From NCBI GenBank assembly GCA_900763175.1, contig CAAFJI010000086.1, positions 1-23,362 of the forward strand: DNA of 23,362 nt, in the 5' to 3' direction. This DNA comes from Lachnospiraceae bacterium. GTDB lineage: Bacteria > Bacillota > Clostridia > Lachnospirales > Lachnospiraceae. A program made the translations under genes and the position numbers. The notes beneath the pieces are model-generated. The model saw only the letters and a list, made by a program, of their open reading frames with translations. It did no database searches and was not told the origin of the DNA. Below, piece by piece: positions 7,460-16,047 of this stretch (the stretch's first letter is position 1; every line of letters begins with the position of its first letter).

Positions 7460-9907
7460 ATGATAAAAATATTACGCAGAGTAGTGATTCTCCTGTTCAT
7501 TTTTATTTTGGGAGTTGCCGGAAGTTCCTTCCTTCTGAACAGTGAGACGACAGATGACCGGTCAGATATGAATGAAGCTTCCCTTCCGGAAGTAATGATT
7601 GAGTTTAATGGAAATTATGCCAATCGTATGTACGGATATGCACAGCCTATGCAGGCTGATTTCACCAGGGAAAGCGTGACACCTTTGGATACAGGCAAAA
7701 AACTGACATTCATAGTAAATGCCTATGATACCAAGGTAAACAGTCTATCCTATGAAATCCGCACATCTGATGGAAGTAAGGTACTTGAGAATCGGAAGAT
7801 TAAGACTTTTGAATCCCAGGAACGTTATCTGAAAACTACAGTGGAGATAAACAGTGATCTTCTGATGAACCAGGAATATTCTTTGCAGATTACTCTGGAG
7901 ACTAATAAAGGTGAGGGATACTATTATACGAGAATTGTTTCAAGATCTAATGTAAATGCGGATCAGTACATTAAGTTTGTGTCCAGCTTTTATGAAAAAT
8001 GTATGGACAAGTCAGCTGCAGAAGATCTGACAAGTTATCTGGAACCGGACAATTCCGGACAAGCTACCAATTATACAGATATTGATATAAATTCTACTTT
8101 TGCAGAAATCAGCTGGGGAAATTTAAGCCCTCAGATTTTCAGAAGCGGGATTCCAATTATACGGGATATTAATGAGACAACTGCAAGCGTTTCTATTGAA
8201 TATCAGATTGCGGCATCTGATGACAGTGGAAATCAGGAGATTTATGATGTAACAGAATTTTATCGAATGCGTTATACAGAAACAAGAATCATGCTTCTGG
8301 ATTTCAAGCGTAGTGCATCTCAGGTATTTACAGAGGATGCCATCCACATTTCCGACAAGGGACTTCTACTTGGTGTTCGAGATAAAAGTGTAGAGTATAT
8401 GACAAATGAAACAGCAGGAGTTGTGGCTTTTGTGCAGGAAGGCGATCTGTGGTCCTATTCTCCGGATGATGGGAAATTTTCCAGAATCTTCAGCTTCCGT
8501 AAGGATATCGATGGCGACTTCAGGGATTCTCGCAATCAGCATGATATTAAGATTATCAGAGTTTCCGATAATGGAGATGTGGATTTTGTGTTGTATGGAT
8601 ACATGAATCGAGGAGTCCGTGAAGGCTATTGCGGTGTCTGTGTATATCATTACAGCAATGACCAGAATGTGGTGGAGGAAAAAGTATTCATCCCTTCAAC
8701 TGAATCCTATGAGTTTTTGCAAGGAGATTTTGGAACCTTGTCTTATGTAAGCTCAGATAACTACCTGTTTCTTCTGTTTGCACAGAAGCTCTACAAAATC
8801 GATATTTCACAGGGAACCAGCGAGATCCTGGAAGAGGGAATACAAAGTGAAAGCTTCTGTGTTTCAGATACGAATGCCCATGCGGCGTGGGTGATACAGG
8901 ATGGCGAGAGTGCCGGAGATATAAAAGAAATTAATTTTGAAACCCTGGAAACAAGAATGCTGACACCTTCAGATGGCCAGAGCCTGAGTATGTTGGGCTT
9001 TATGAATGAGGACCTGGTTTATGGAATCGTAGTGGATGGAGATATTGTGACAGATGAAAATGGTCATGAGACAATAGGAATCCATACCATTCGGATTGAG
9101 GGATTTGACGGAACTCTGAAAAAGGAATATCACCAGGATAACCTGTATATTACAGCTGTAACAATGGGAAGTACGATGATGGAATTCCAGTTGTCAAAGA
9201 AATCTGCAAAGGGATATAAGGTGGTAAATAAAGATAACATTCTGAATAATACAAAAGCATCCGCAAGCACAGTTTCTGTGGAGCTGGTAAGCAATTCCAG
9301 AACCGGAACACAGGTACGCCTTGCCTTTGAAGAGGAACCTGGCATTGAGGAGCCGTTGGTTATCTATGCAAAGATGAAGAGTCTGGATGACAGCCGTATT
9401 ACTTTGGACACGCAGATACCGGAGGAAAATGTTTATTATGTCTACGCAAAAGGAGGGCTGGACAGTGTTTATACCAATCCTGCTCTTGCCGTGCAAAGAG
9501 CTGATGAACAGACAGGCGTCGTGCTTAATCGGGATCAGCAGTATGTATGGGAGCGTGGAAATAAAAAGACAAAGCTTACATTAAATACAGAAGATATTCC
9601 GGGGGTAATTCTTAGTGCATCACTAGATCAGAATGCCTTGCAGGAGGCTCTTGGAGATAATGGTACTGTATTGGATCTGTCTGGTTGCAGTCTTGACAGT
9701 GTACTGTATGAAATCAGTGCACAAAGACCTGTAATTGCAAAAACAGGAAGTGATTCCAGCGTGGTAATTGTAGGTTATGATGAATATAATACATATTTAT
9801 ATGATCCGGAAAAGGGAGAAACATATCCATATGGTATGAATGACAGTACAGATCTGTTTGAAAAAGCCGGAAATATATTTATAAGTTATATTGAAAAAAT
9901 GAAATAG
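7460..9907 (+). CDS. Large membrane-anchored extracytoplasmic protein with C39-like C-terminal fold
   Basis: The 815-residue protein has one N-terminal hydrophobic segment (about 7-26, VVILLFIFILGVAG) and no clear lipobox, so it is either an uncleaved anchor or a signal peptide. The rest is soluble and probably outside the cell. The middle (about 300-540) has beta-rich segments such as GDLWSYSPDDGK, NYLFLLFAQKLYKIDI and HAAWVIQDG that look propeller-like. The C-terminus (about 735-815) has PVIAKTGSDSSVVIVGYDEYNTYLYDP spread over 756-783, which resembles the second half of papain-like C39 peptidases. Serine stands where the catalytic histidine is expected. The start has AGAGGAGA just upstream. 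It lies 10 nt after the methyltransferase. The function is unknown. Confidence 0.75.
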   Translation: MIKILRRVVILLFIFILGVAGSSFLLNSETTDDRSDMNEASLPEVMIEFNGNYANRMYGYAQPMQADFTRESVTPLDTGKKLTFIVNAYDTKVNSLSYEIRTSDGSKVLENRKIKTFESQERYLKTTVEINSDLLMNQEYSLQITLETNKGEGYYYTRIVSRSNVNADQYIKFVSSFYEKCMDKSAAEDLTSYLEPDNSGQATNYTDIDINSTFAEISWGNLSPQIFRSGIPIIRDINETTASVSIEYQIAASDDSGNQEIYDVTEFYRMRYTETRIMLLDFKRSASQVFTEDAIHISDKGLLLGVRDKSVEYMTNETAGVVAFVQEGDLWSYSPDDGKFSRIFSFRKDIDGDFRDSRNQHDIKIIRVSDNGDVDFVLYGYMNRGVREGYCGVCVYHYSNDQNVVEEKVFIPSTESYEFLQGDFGTLSYVSSDNYLFLLFAQKLYKIDISQGTSEILEEGIQSESFCVSDTNAHAAWVIQDGESAGDIKEINFETLETRMLTPSDGQSLSMLGFMNEDLVYGIVVDGDIVTDENGHETIGIHTIRIEGFDGTLKKEYHQDNLYITAVTMGSTMMEFQLSKKSAKGYKVVNKDNILNNTKASASTVSVELVSNSRTGTQVRLAFEEEPGIEEPLVIYAKMKSLDDSRITLDTQIPEENVYYVYAKGGLDSVYTNPALAVQRADEQTGVVLNRDQQYVWERGNKKTKLTLNTEDIPGVILSASLDQNALQEALGDNGTVLDLSGCSLDSVLYEISAQRPVIAKTGSDSSVVIVGYDEYNTYLYDPEKGETYPYGMNDSTDLFEKAGNIFISYIEKMK

Positions 9908-9952
9908 CGGTAACGAAATGATAACACAGCTATCATAAGGAGGAGAACAGAA

Positions 9953-11443
9953 ATGTTAAATGAAAGCATTAAAAAACTTGTACAATATGGAATTGAGACA
10001 GGTCTGACACCGGCCTGTGAGAAAAACTATACAACTAATCTTTTGCTGGATATTTTTAAAGAAGATGAATATGCAGAGTCGGAAAAAGATTACTCAGATA
10101 TTAATCTGGAGGAAGTGTTAAAAGATCTCCTCGATGAAGCTGTAGCAAGAGGCCTGATACAGGATAGTGTAGTTTACCGAGACCTGTTCGATACAAAGCT
10201 GATGAACTGTCTGATGCCTCGTCCGGCACAGGTTCAGAAAACTTTCTGGGAAAAGTATGAGAAATCACCGGAAGATGCAACCGATTATTTTTACAAACTA
10301 AGCCAGGACAGTGATTATATCCGTCGCTACCGTGTAAAGAAGGATCAGAAATGGACTGTCGATTCTCCCTATGGAACTATTGGTATTACTATCAACCTTT
10401 CTAAGCCGGAAAAAGATCCAAAGGCGATTGCAGCTGCAAAACTGATGAAATCCAGCAGTTATCCGAAATGCCTGCTTTGCCCGGAAAATGAAGGATATGC
10501 GGGAAGAGCCAATCATCCTGCGAGGGAAAATCACAGAATCATTCCGATCACCATCAATGACAGTCCGTGGGGAATGCAGTATTCTCCTTATGTTTATTAC
10601 AATGAGCATTGTATTGTGTTCAATTTCCAGCATACACCTATGAAAATAGAGAGAAATGCATTTATCAAACTATTTGATTTTGTGAAGCTGTTTCCTCACT
10701 ACTTCCTTGGTTCCAATGCGGATCTTCCTATTGTTGGAGGCTCCATTTTAAGCCATGATCATTTCCAGGGCGGTCACTATACTTTCGCAATGGCAAAGGC
10801 TGAAATTGAAAAGCACGTAACGATTCCTGGGTATGAAGATGTGGAAGCCGGCATTGTAAAATGGCCGCTGTCTGTAATTCGTATCCGTCATAAGGATGAG
10901 AAGAGACTGATTGATCTGGCCACACACGTTCTGGAAGTATGGAGAGGCTACACAGATGAAGCTGCCTTTATTTTGGCAGAGACAGACGGAGAGCCACACA
11001 ATACGATCACACCTATCGCAAGAAAAAAAGGCGATATGTACGAGCTGGATCTTACTTTGAGAAACAACATTACCACAGAGGAGAACCCGCTGGGCGTTTA
11101 TCATCCTCATGCACAGTATCACCATATCAAGAAAGAGAACATTGGTCTTATCGAGGTTATGGGGCTTGCAGTACTTCCGGCAAGATTAAAGGAAGAACTG
11201 GAGCTTTTGGCTGAATATATTCTTGAAGGTAAAGATATTTCTTCTAATGAGAAGATTGAGAAACATGCAGACTGGGTAAAAGAGTTTCTTCCGAAGTATG
11301 AGCATCTTGATAAAGACAATATCGAAGAGGTTCTTCATAAAGAAGTGGGAAATGTATTTGTTCATGTTCTGGAAGATGCTGGTGTTTATAAATGTACGGA
11401 AGAGGGAAGAGAGTCCTTCATGCGCTTTATCAAGGCTTTGTAA
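9953..11443 (+). CDS. galT: Galactose-1-phosphate uridylyltransferase, class II
   Basis: The enzyme transfers UMP between UDP-glucose and galactose-1-phosphate in the Leloir pathway, in the cytoplasm. The 496 residues match the Firmicutes-type (class II) enzyme, which is longer than the E. coli type. Visible landmarks are KCLLCPENEGYAGRANHPAR and the active-site block GGSILSHDHFQGG with H268 and H270, plus VYHPHAQYHHIKKENIGLIEVMG near the C-terminus. An AAGGAGGAG site precedes the ATG by about eight bases. No galK or galE is in the window. It follows the extracytoplasmic protein gene by 45 nt, with no promoter seen between them. Confidence 0.95.
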   Translation: MLNESIKKLVQYGIETGLTPACEKNYTTNLLLDIFKEDEYAESEKDYSDINLEEVLKDLLDEAVARGLIQDSVVYRDLFDTKLMNCLMPRPAQVQKTFWEKYEKSPEDATDYFYKLSQDSDYIRRYRVKKDQKWTVDSPYGTIGITINLSKPEKDPKAIAAAKLMKSSSYPKCLLCPENEGYAGRANHPARENHRIIPITINDSPWGMQYSPYVYYNEHCIVFNFQHTPMKIERNAFIKLFDFVKLFPHYFLGSNADLPIVGGSILSHDHFQGGHYTFAMAKAEIEKHVTIPGYEDVEAGIVKWPLSVIRIRHKDEKRLIDLATHVLEVWRGYTDEAAFILAETDGEPHNTITPIARKKGDMYELDLTLRNNITTEENPLGVYHPHAQYHHIKKENIGLIEVMGLAVLPARLKEELELLAEYILEGKDISSNEKIEKHADWVKEFLPKYEHLDKDNIEEVLHKEVGNVFVHVLEDAGVYKCTEEGRESFMRFIKAL

Positions 11444-11521
11444 AAAATACCGAAAAATACTGCACTGCAATGAATCAGTAATAAAAATGTAACAAAAATG
11501 CACAAAAGCATTCGTTAAAGG

Positions 11522-11550
11522 TTGAAAGGCGATTAGGTTTCAGTTATACT
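11522..11550 (+). promoter_or_regulatory. Sigma-A promoter of the SGNH hydrolase gene
   Basis: TTGAAA (11522-11527) and TATACT (11545-11550) are separated by exactly 17 nt, 5/6 matches at both elements. This leaves a 5' leader of about 140 nt before the ATG at 11697. No clear terminator for galT is visible in 11444-11521, so read-through is possible. Confidence 0.7.
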
Positions 11551-11696
11551 AAGTTCAATACAGGATGGCGGGGTAAAAGAAATTTCATATCTGGTATTTA
11601 TAGAAATAGTATCAGGAGGATTTTTTCAGATTATTTTACTTCCGCCGTCTTTGCATAAGAGAAAAGGAAATGGAAGAATAAAGCAGAGGAGTGTTT

Positions 11697-13193
11697 ATGA
11701 ATAACAGAAACAAAAAGAAAAAAAAATATTGTCTTTTGGCGCTGGTTCTCATGGCATTTCTTATGGTGTGTGCACCTGCTATGGGAAAGAACGGCGAGAA
11801 ATTGGCTGGGGTCAGAACTGTTGAAGCAGCTTCCAAATATGTTACTGCACGATTTTGGGATGCTTCTGGAGAGACTTCCTATGGAAAACTGCGAATCAAA
11901 GTGAAAAAAGGTAATAAAATTACACTTCCCCAAGTTCCAGCGGTATCTGGCTACCTGGGGCTGGGATGGTCCACCACGAAAAATGCTGCAAAGACGACCT
12001 ATACTGCAGGAAAGAAAATTCGACTGAGAAGAAATATAAGTCTGTACGCTGTTCGGAAAAAGACAGGGATTTCTAAGGTCTATTTTTATAACAGTGATGG
12101 AAAAAGCAGCACTACTTTTAAAAAGCTGAACAAAACCGTAACGAGGGGTTCTTATATCACTCTTCCTTCGCTTCCTGAGAAAAACGGTTATGATTCTCTT
12201 GGCTGGTCTACTGCCAAGGGGTCGTCCACTGCTAAATATAAAGAAGGGCAGAAGCTGACTATAAAGAAAAATACAAAGCTTTATGCCGTGTATGCGGCAA
12301 AGGTATCGGTTACACTTTGTAAAAATGATGGAACGATATATCGAACAGACAGCGTTGTTTCCGGTGCCTCTTACACACTTCCTTCTGTAAGAAATGCTTC
12401 CGGATATACCTTCATGGGATGGGATGTTCAGCCTGGAAAGCAGGCGGCACCTATGTATGAAGCTGGAACTTCAATTGCGGTAACAGGAAATGTAAAGCTG
12501 TACGCAGTAGTATTTAACCGTGATTCAGAGAAAGAACTTTCTTTTTCTGATCTGGATGCTGCCAGTGGCTGGAGAATGAGCGGCGGTACGGGAAGAGGTT
12601 ACAGTCATGTGATATTTGTCGGTGATTCCAGAACCGTACGTATGGAGCTTACACTTAGAAAACAGTTTGGCACTGACTCCAGTATTTTAAGAGATATAGA
12701 TTTTGTATCCAGAGAAGGTATGGGAATAGAGTGGCTGAAAACACAAGGATATCAGCAGATTCTTTCTCTGGCGGAAACTTATTATTCCGTTTGGCGTCCC
12801 ACAGCAGTAATCTTTAATCTGGGTGTAAATGATCCTGGAAGAGCAGCAGAATATATTTCTTATTATGAAGAGATTGCAGAAATCTTGCAGAGGAAGAATT
12901 GTAAACTGTTTTTCATGTCCGTAAATCCAGTAAACAGTAAGACAATTGAATACTTCGGAAAGAATTCAATCAGAACAGAAGCAGTTATCAGAAGATTCAA
13001 TGCAGCTGTCAGCAGTGGGATTGCGGGAAACTACAGCTATATTGATACGTATTCCTACCTGATGCAAAATGGATATGGAACAAATTATGGAGGAAGCGGA
13101 ACGGATGTAGCCTACGATGATGGCCTGCACTACACTACGAAAACCTACAAGAGAATTTTTGAATATTGTCTGAACTATCTTCAGAATCATTAG
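11697..13193 (+). CDS. Secreted SGNH/GDSL hydrolase with three B-repeat-like modules
   Basis: The 498-residue protein starts with a lysine-rich signal peptide (NKKKKK then CLLALVLMAFLMVCAPAMG), with cleavage likely near VEAAS. Three ~70-residue modules follow at about 45-110, 112-185 and 190-262. Each ends in a GYxxxGW(S/D)...LYAV pattern like Listeria-Bacteroides (InlB B-type/Flg_new) repeats. The C-terminal SGNH hydrolase domain carries GDSR with nucleophile S311, GVND (376-379) and DGLH with D475/H478, so the triad looks complete. The likely role is removal of an ester group (for example acetyl) from wall or host glycans. The ATG at 11697 has AGGAG five bases upstream. Its stop TAG coincides with the left end of repeat copy B. 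No LPXTG anchor is present. Confidence 0.85.
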   Translation: MNNRNKKKKKYCLLALVLMAFLMVCAPAMGKNGEKLAGVRTVEAASKYVTARFWDASGETSYGKLRIKVKKGNKITLPQVPAVSGYLGLGWSTTKNAAKTTYTAGKKIRLRRNISLYAVRKKTGISKVYFYNSDGKSSTTFKKLNKTVTRGSYITLPSLPEKNGYDSLGWSTAKGSSTAKYKEGQKLTIKKNTKLYAVYAAKVSVTLCKNDGTIYRTDSVVSGASYTLPSVRNASGYTFMGWDVQPGKQAAPMYEAGTSIAVTGNVKLYAVVFNRDSEKELSFSDLDAASGWRMSGGTGRGYSHVIFVGDSRTVRMELTLRKQFGTDSSILRDIDFVSREGMGIEWLKTQGYQQILSLAETYYSVWRPTAVIFNLGVNDPGRAAEYISYYEEIAEILQRKNCKLFFMSVNPVNSKTIEYFGKNSIRTEAVIRRFNAAVSSGIAGNYSYIDTYSYLMQNGYGTNYGGSGTDVAYDDGLHYTTKTYKRIFEYCLNYLQNH

Positions 13194-13353
13194 AATGTGT
13201 TCCTAAAATCATTCCTGCAATCTATACGCCCCACTTTGCGGTATATTTCGCCCGAATCCGGTTGCTGTAGCCCGCTGCGACGCCCTCATCCGGACAAAAT
13301 TTCCCACAAACTGTGACGCACATCTTGCAGAAAGCATTGGGTGGGCACGCTCC
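13191..13353 (+). repeat. MITE-like palindromic repeat, copy B
   Basis: The same orientation as copy A. The inner arms are well conserved (37 nt identical to copy A), the centre TGTAGC-CC-GCTGCG still pairs, but the terminal repeats have decayed: the left end reads TAGAATGTGTTCC and the right end GGGTGGGCACGCTCC. This suggests an old insertion. The first three bases are the stop codon of the upstream SGNH hydrolase gene. Confidence 0.82.
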
Positions 13354-13414
13354 GGGAAATGGTGAAGTGGATTGTGAATATTCACCTTGTCATAAAAATT
13401 AAACATCGTTTACG

Positions 13415-13497
13415 AAAGAGAAGACCTTTGCACAAACTGTTCATAAACAGACAGAAATAGAAGTATTGCAGCAGAGGTCTTCTTTTGTTATTTTTTT
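13415..13497 (+). terminator. Terminator-like hairpin with long apical region upstream of asnS
   Basis: AGAAGACCT (13419-13427) pairs perfectly with AGGTCTTCT (13475-13483), with further outer pairs to about 13415/13486 and TTGC/GCAG inner pairing. A T-rich run follows (13484-13497). It lies before the asnS promoter, so it most simply terminates transcripts from the SGNH gene and repeat copy B. The ~47-nt apical region is unusually long for a simple terminator. With copy B and the asnS promoter it accounts for most of the 381-nt gap 13194-13574. Confidence 0.6.
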
Positions 13498-13498
13498 C

Positions 13499-13527
13499 TT
13501 GCAGGAATCAGAGGAATAGTCTATACT
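13499..13527 (+). promoter_or_regulatory. Probable promoter of the asnS operon
   Basis: TTGCAG (13499-13504) and TATACT (13522-13527) are 17 nt apart. The -35 is weak (3/6). The implied leader is only about 40 nt, too short for a T-box or other riboswitch. Confidence 0.5.
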
Positions 13528-13574
13528 ATAGAGAAAATAAGTGTTTGGAAAATGAGGAGAAAGAGGAAAAAATT

Positions 13575-14966
13575 ATGAAACTTACAACAGTAAAAGAAAT
13601 TTATAGAGAGCGGGAGAAATACCTGGATCAGGAAATTACCGTAGGCGGATGGGTGCGAAGTGTCCGTGATTCCAAGACCTTCGGATTTGTTGTTCTTCAT
13701 GATGGAACATATTTTGAAACCCTTCAGGTTGTTTACCATGATACAATGGATAATTTTGCAGAGATTTCCAAGCTGAACGTAGGTGCAGCAATTGTTGTAA
13801 AGGGAACCCTGGTTGCCACTCCACAGGCCAAGCAGCCATTTGAGATTCAGGCTACAGAGATTGCAGTAGAAGGAGCTTCCGCACCGGATTATCCTCTTCA
13901 GAAGAAGCGTCATAGCCTTGAGTATCTGAGAACCATCACACATCTCCGTGCAAGAACAAATACTTTTCAGGCTGTATTCCGTGTACGTTCCCTGTGTGCG
14001 TATGCAATCCATAAATTTTTCCAGGAAAGAGGATTTGTATATGTTCATACTCCACTGATCACAGGAAGTGACTGCGAAGGTGCTGGAGAGATGTTCCAGG
14101 TTACCACTATGGACCTGAACAATGTTCCGGTTGATGAGCAGGGAAAAATTGATTACTCTCAGGATTTCTTTGGGAAAGAAACAAACCTGACTGTAAGTGG
14201 TCAGCTGAACTGTGAAACATTCGCACAGGCATTCCGTAATGTATACACATTTGGACCGACTTTCCGTGCAGAGAACTCCAATACAACCCGCCATGCTGCA
14301 GAGTTCTGGATGATCGAGCCGGAGTGCGCATTTGCAGATCTTGAGGATAATATGAATCTTGCAGAGTCCATGCTGAAATATGTAATCCGTTATGTTCTTG
14401 AGAATGCACCGGAAGAAATGAATTTCTTCAACTCCTTTGTGGACAAAGGACTTCTTGACAGACTGAATCATGTGGCGAATTCTGAGTTTGGTCGTGTAAC
14501 TTACACGGAGGCGATTGAGCTCCTTGAGAAGAACAATGATAAATTTGATTATAAAGTATCCTGGGGATGCGATTTGCAGACAGAGCATGAGCGCTATCTG
14601 ACTGAGCAGATTTTCAAGAAACCGATTTTTGTTACCGATTATCCGAAGGAAATCAAAGCATTTTATATGAAGATGAACGAGGACAATAAGACTGTTGCTG
14701 CTATGGACTGTCTTGTTCCGGGAATTGGAGAGATTATCGGCGGAAGCCAGAGAGAGGATGACTACGAGAAGCTGAAAGCACGTATGGCGGAGCTGGGACT
14801 GAAGGAAGAGGATTATGACTTCTATCTCGACCTGCGTAAATATGGTTCTACCCGTCATTCAGGATTTGGACTTGGATTTGAGCGCTGCGTAATGTATCTC
14901 ACAGGAATGGGAAATATCCGTGACGTAATTCCGTTCCCACGTACTGTAAATAACTGCGATTTATAA
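13575..14966 (+). CDS. asnS: Asparaginyl-tRNA synthetase
   Basis: The enzyme charges tRNA-Asn with asparagine. The 463-residue class IIb synthetase has an N-terminal OB-fold anticodon-binding domain (about 15-110; VGGWVRSVRDSKTFGFVVLHDG). The catalytic domain has motif 2 (FRAENSNTTRHAAEFWMIEPE, from about 229) and motif 3 GFGLGFER at 430-437, followed by MYLTGMGNIRDVIPFPRTVNNCDL. The AsnRS-type ending and the FRAE(N)SNTxRHxAEF block favour AsnRS over AspRS or LysRS. The frame is open back to 13485, but the ATG at 13575 has AGAGGA upstream and begins the domain. It heads an operon with the SbcCD-like pair. Confidence 0.95.
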   Translation: MKLTTVKEIYREREKYLDQEITVGGWVRSVRDSKTFGFVVLHDGTYFETLQVVYHDTMDNFAEISKLNVGAAIVVKGTLVATPQAKQPFEIQATEIAVEGASAPDYPLQKKRHSLEYLRTITHLRARTNTFQAVFRVRSLCAYAIHKFFQERGFVYVHTPLITGSDCEGAGEMFQVTTMDLNNVPVDEQGKIDYSQDFFGKETNLTVSGQLNCETFAQAFRNVYTFGPTFRAENSNTTRHAAEFWMIEPECAFADLEDNMNLAESMLKYVIRYVLENAPEEMNFFNSFVDKGLLDRLNHVANSEFGRVTYTEAIELLEKNNDKFDYKVSWGCDLQTEHERYLTEQIFKKPIFVTDYPKEIKAFYMKMNEDNKTVAAMDCLVPGIGEIIGGSQREDDYEKLKARMAELGLKEEDYDFYLDLRKYGSTRHSGFGLGFERCVMYLTGMGNIRDVIPFPRTVNNCDL

Positions 14967-14980
14967 AATGAGGTAAAAGA

Positions 14981-16042
14981 ATGCGATTTATTCATCTTGC
15001 AGATGTACATCTTGGGGCTGTTCCGGATAGAGGATACCCATGGAGTGAGAAGCGGGAGAATGAAATCTGGGAAACATTCCGCCGGATTATCACGGGCATC
15101 CGTGAAAATCCGGTGGATTTGTTATTTATAGCCGGAGATTTGTTTCACCGTCAGCCCCTTTTACATGAATTGAAGGAAGTAAATTATCTGTTTTCCACAA
15201 TACCGGAAACCAGAATTTATCTGATTGCCGGAGAACATGATTATCTGAAATCGAATTCCTTCTACAGAAATTTTGTCTGGTCATCGAATGTTACCTTTTT
15301 TTCAGGTGATAAGATTACCTGTGTGAAGGATAAAAAAATGGATGTGTATGTATATGGCATGAGCTATACACATCCGGAGATCACTGCTTCTATGTATAAT
15401 GAATTGCGACCGGAGAGTCAGGAAGGAATGCATATTCTCCTGGCCCATGGAGGCGATGCGCTTCATTGCCCTTTAAATGTAGAGAGGCTGGCAGCAGCTG
15501 GTTTCGATTATATTGCCATGGGACATTTGCGTACTCCGCAGGTGCTTCTTCGTGATATGGCAGTTTACAGTGGCTCTCCAGAGCCTATTGACAGGAATGA
15601 TTTTGGTCCACATGGATATATAGAGGGCAGAAGTGAGAGCGGAAAGGTGCGGCTTAATTTTGTTCCATGTTCTCTCAGAACTTATCAGCAGCTACTTCTG
15701 AATGTTGATGAGGATAGTACCCAGCTTACATTGGAAGAGAAATTAAAAGAGGAAATCTTTCAGAGAGGCGGCCTGAACATTTACAGAGTGATTCTCCAGG
15801 GGAAAAGAAGATCGGGAATCCTTCTTATTCCAGAGAAACTGAAGTCCTTTGGAAACATCACGGAGGTTCTGGATGAAACAAAGCCGGCGTATGACCTGGA
15901 AGCTTTGCAAAAGAAGTATGCAGGCACTCTTATTGGAGATTATATTACCTTCTTTTTGGAGAAGAACCGGAATACAGTTGAGGAAAAGGCATTGTTTTAC
16001 GGACTGCAGGCACTGTTGGAGACTCAGGTAAGAGGGAATTGA
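14981..16042 (+). CDS. SbcD/YhaO-like calcineurin-type phosphoesterase with altered metal ligands
   Basis: The 353-residue protein resembles the nuclease partner of SbcCD/Mre11-Rad50-type complexes (YhaO-like). Present motifs are D8-V-H10 (LADVHLG), GD53 (FIAGDLF) and H156 (LLAHGG). Two conserved motifs differ: the family GNHD is G-E85-H-D here, and the family GHxH is G181-H182-L-R184. Thus the metal-ligand Asn and the last metal-ligand His are replaced. The frame is intact and the gene is well spaced, 14 nt after asnS with GAGGTAAAAGA before ATG. It may be inactive, use another metal arrangement, or act structurally. The SbcC-like partner follows 5 nt later. Confidence 0.83.
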   Translation: MRFIHLADVHLGAVPDRGYPWSEKRENEIWETFRRIITGIRENPVDLLFIAGDLFHRQPLLHELKEVNYLFSTIPETRIYLIAGEHDYLKSNSFYRNFVWSSNVTFFSGDKITCVKDKKMDVYVYGMSYTHPEITASMYNELRPESQEGMHILLAHGGDALHCPLNVERLAAAGFDYIAMGHLRTPQVLLRDMAVYSGSPEPIDRNDFGPHGYIEGRSESGKVRLNFVPCSLRTYQQLLLNVDEDSTQLTLEEKLKEEIFQRGGLNIYRVILQGKRRSGILLIPEKLKSFGNITEVLDETKPAYDLEALQKKYAGTLIGDYITFFLEKNRNTVEEKALFYGLQALLETQVRGN

Positions 16043-16047
16043 AGGAT

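Noticed and set aside
11444..11521. Terminator after galT
   Set aside because: Only 5-bp stems such as AATGC/GCATT are present, with no T-run that would support a call.
13338..13353. T-box-like GGGTGGGCACGC before asnS
   Set aside because: It aligns with the right terminal repeat of copy B and lies upstream of both a terminator-like hairpin and the asnS promoter. No specifier stem or antiterminator is seen, and the leader after the promoter is only about 40 nt.
13521..14858. 445-codon open frame on the minus strand opposite asnS
   Set aside because: It is fully antisense to a clear AsnRS gene, its protein has no recognisable domain and is Ile/Leu/Cys/Phe-rich as expected from the reverse complement of coding DNA, and no ribosome site is evident.
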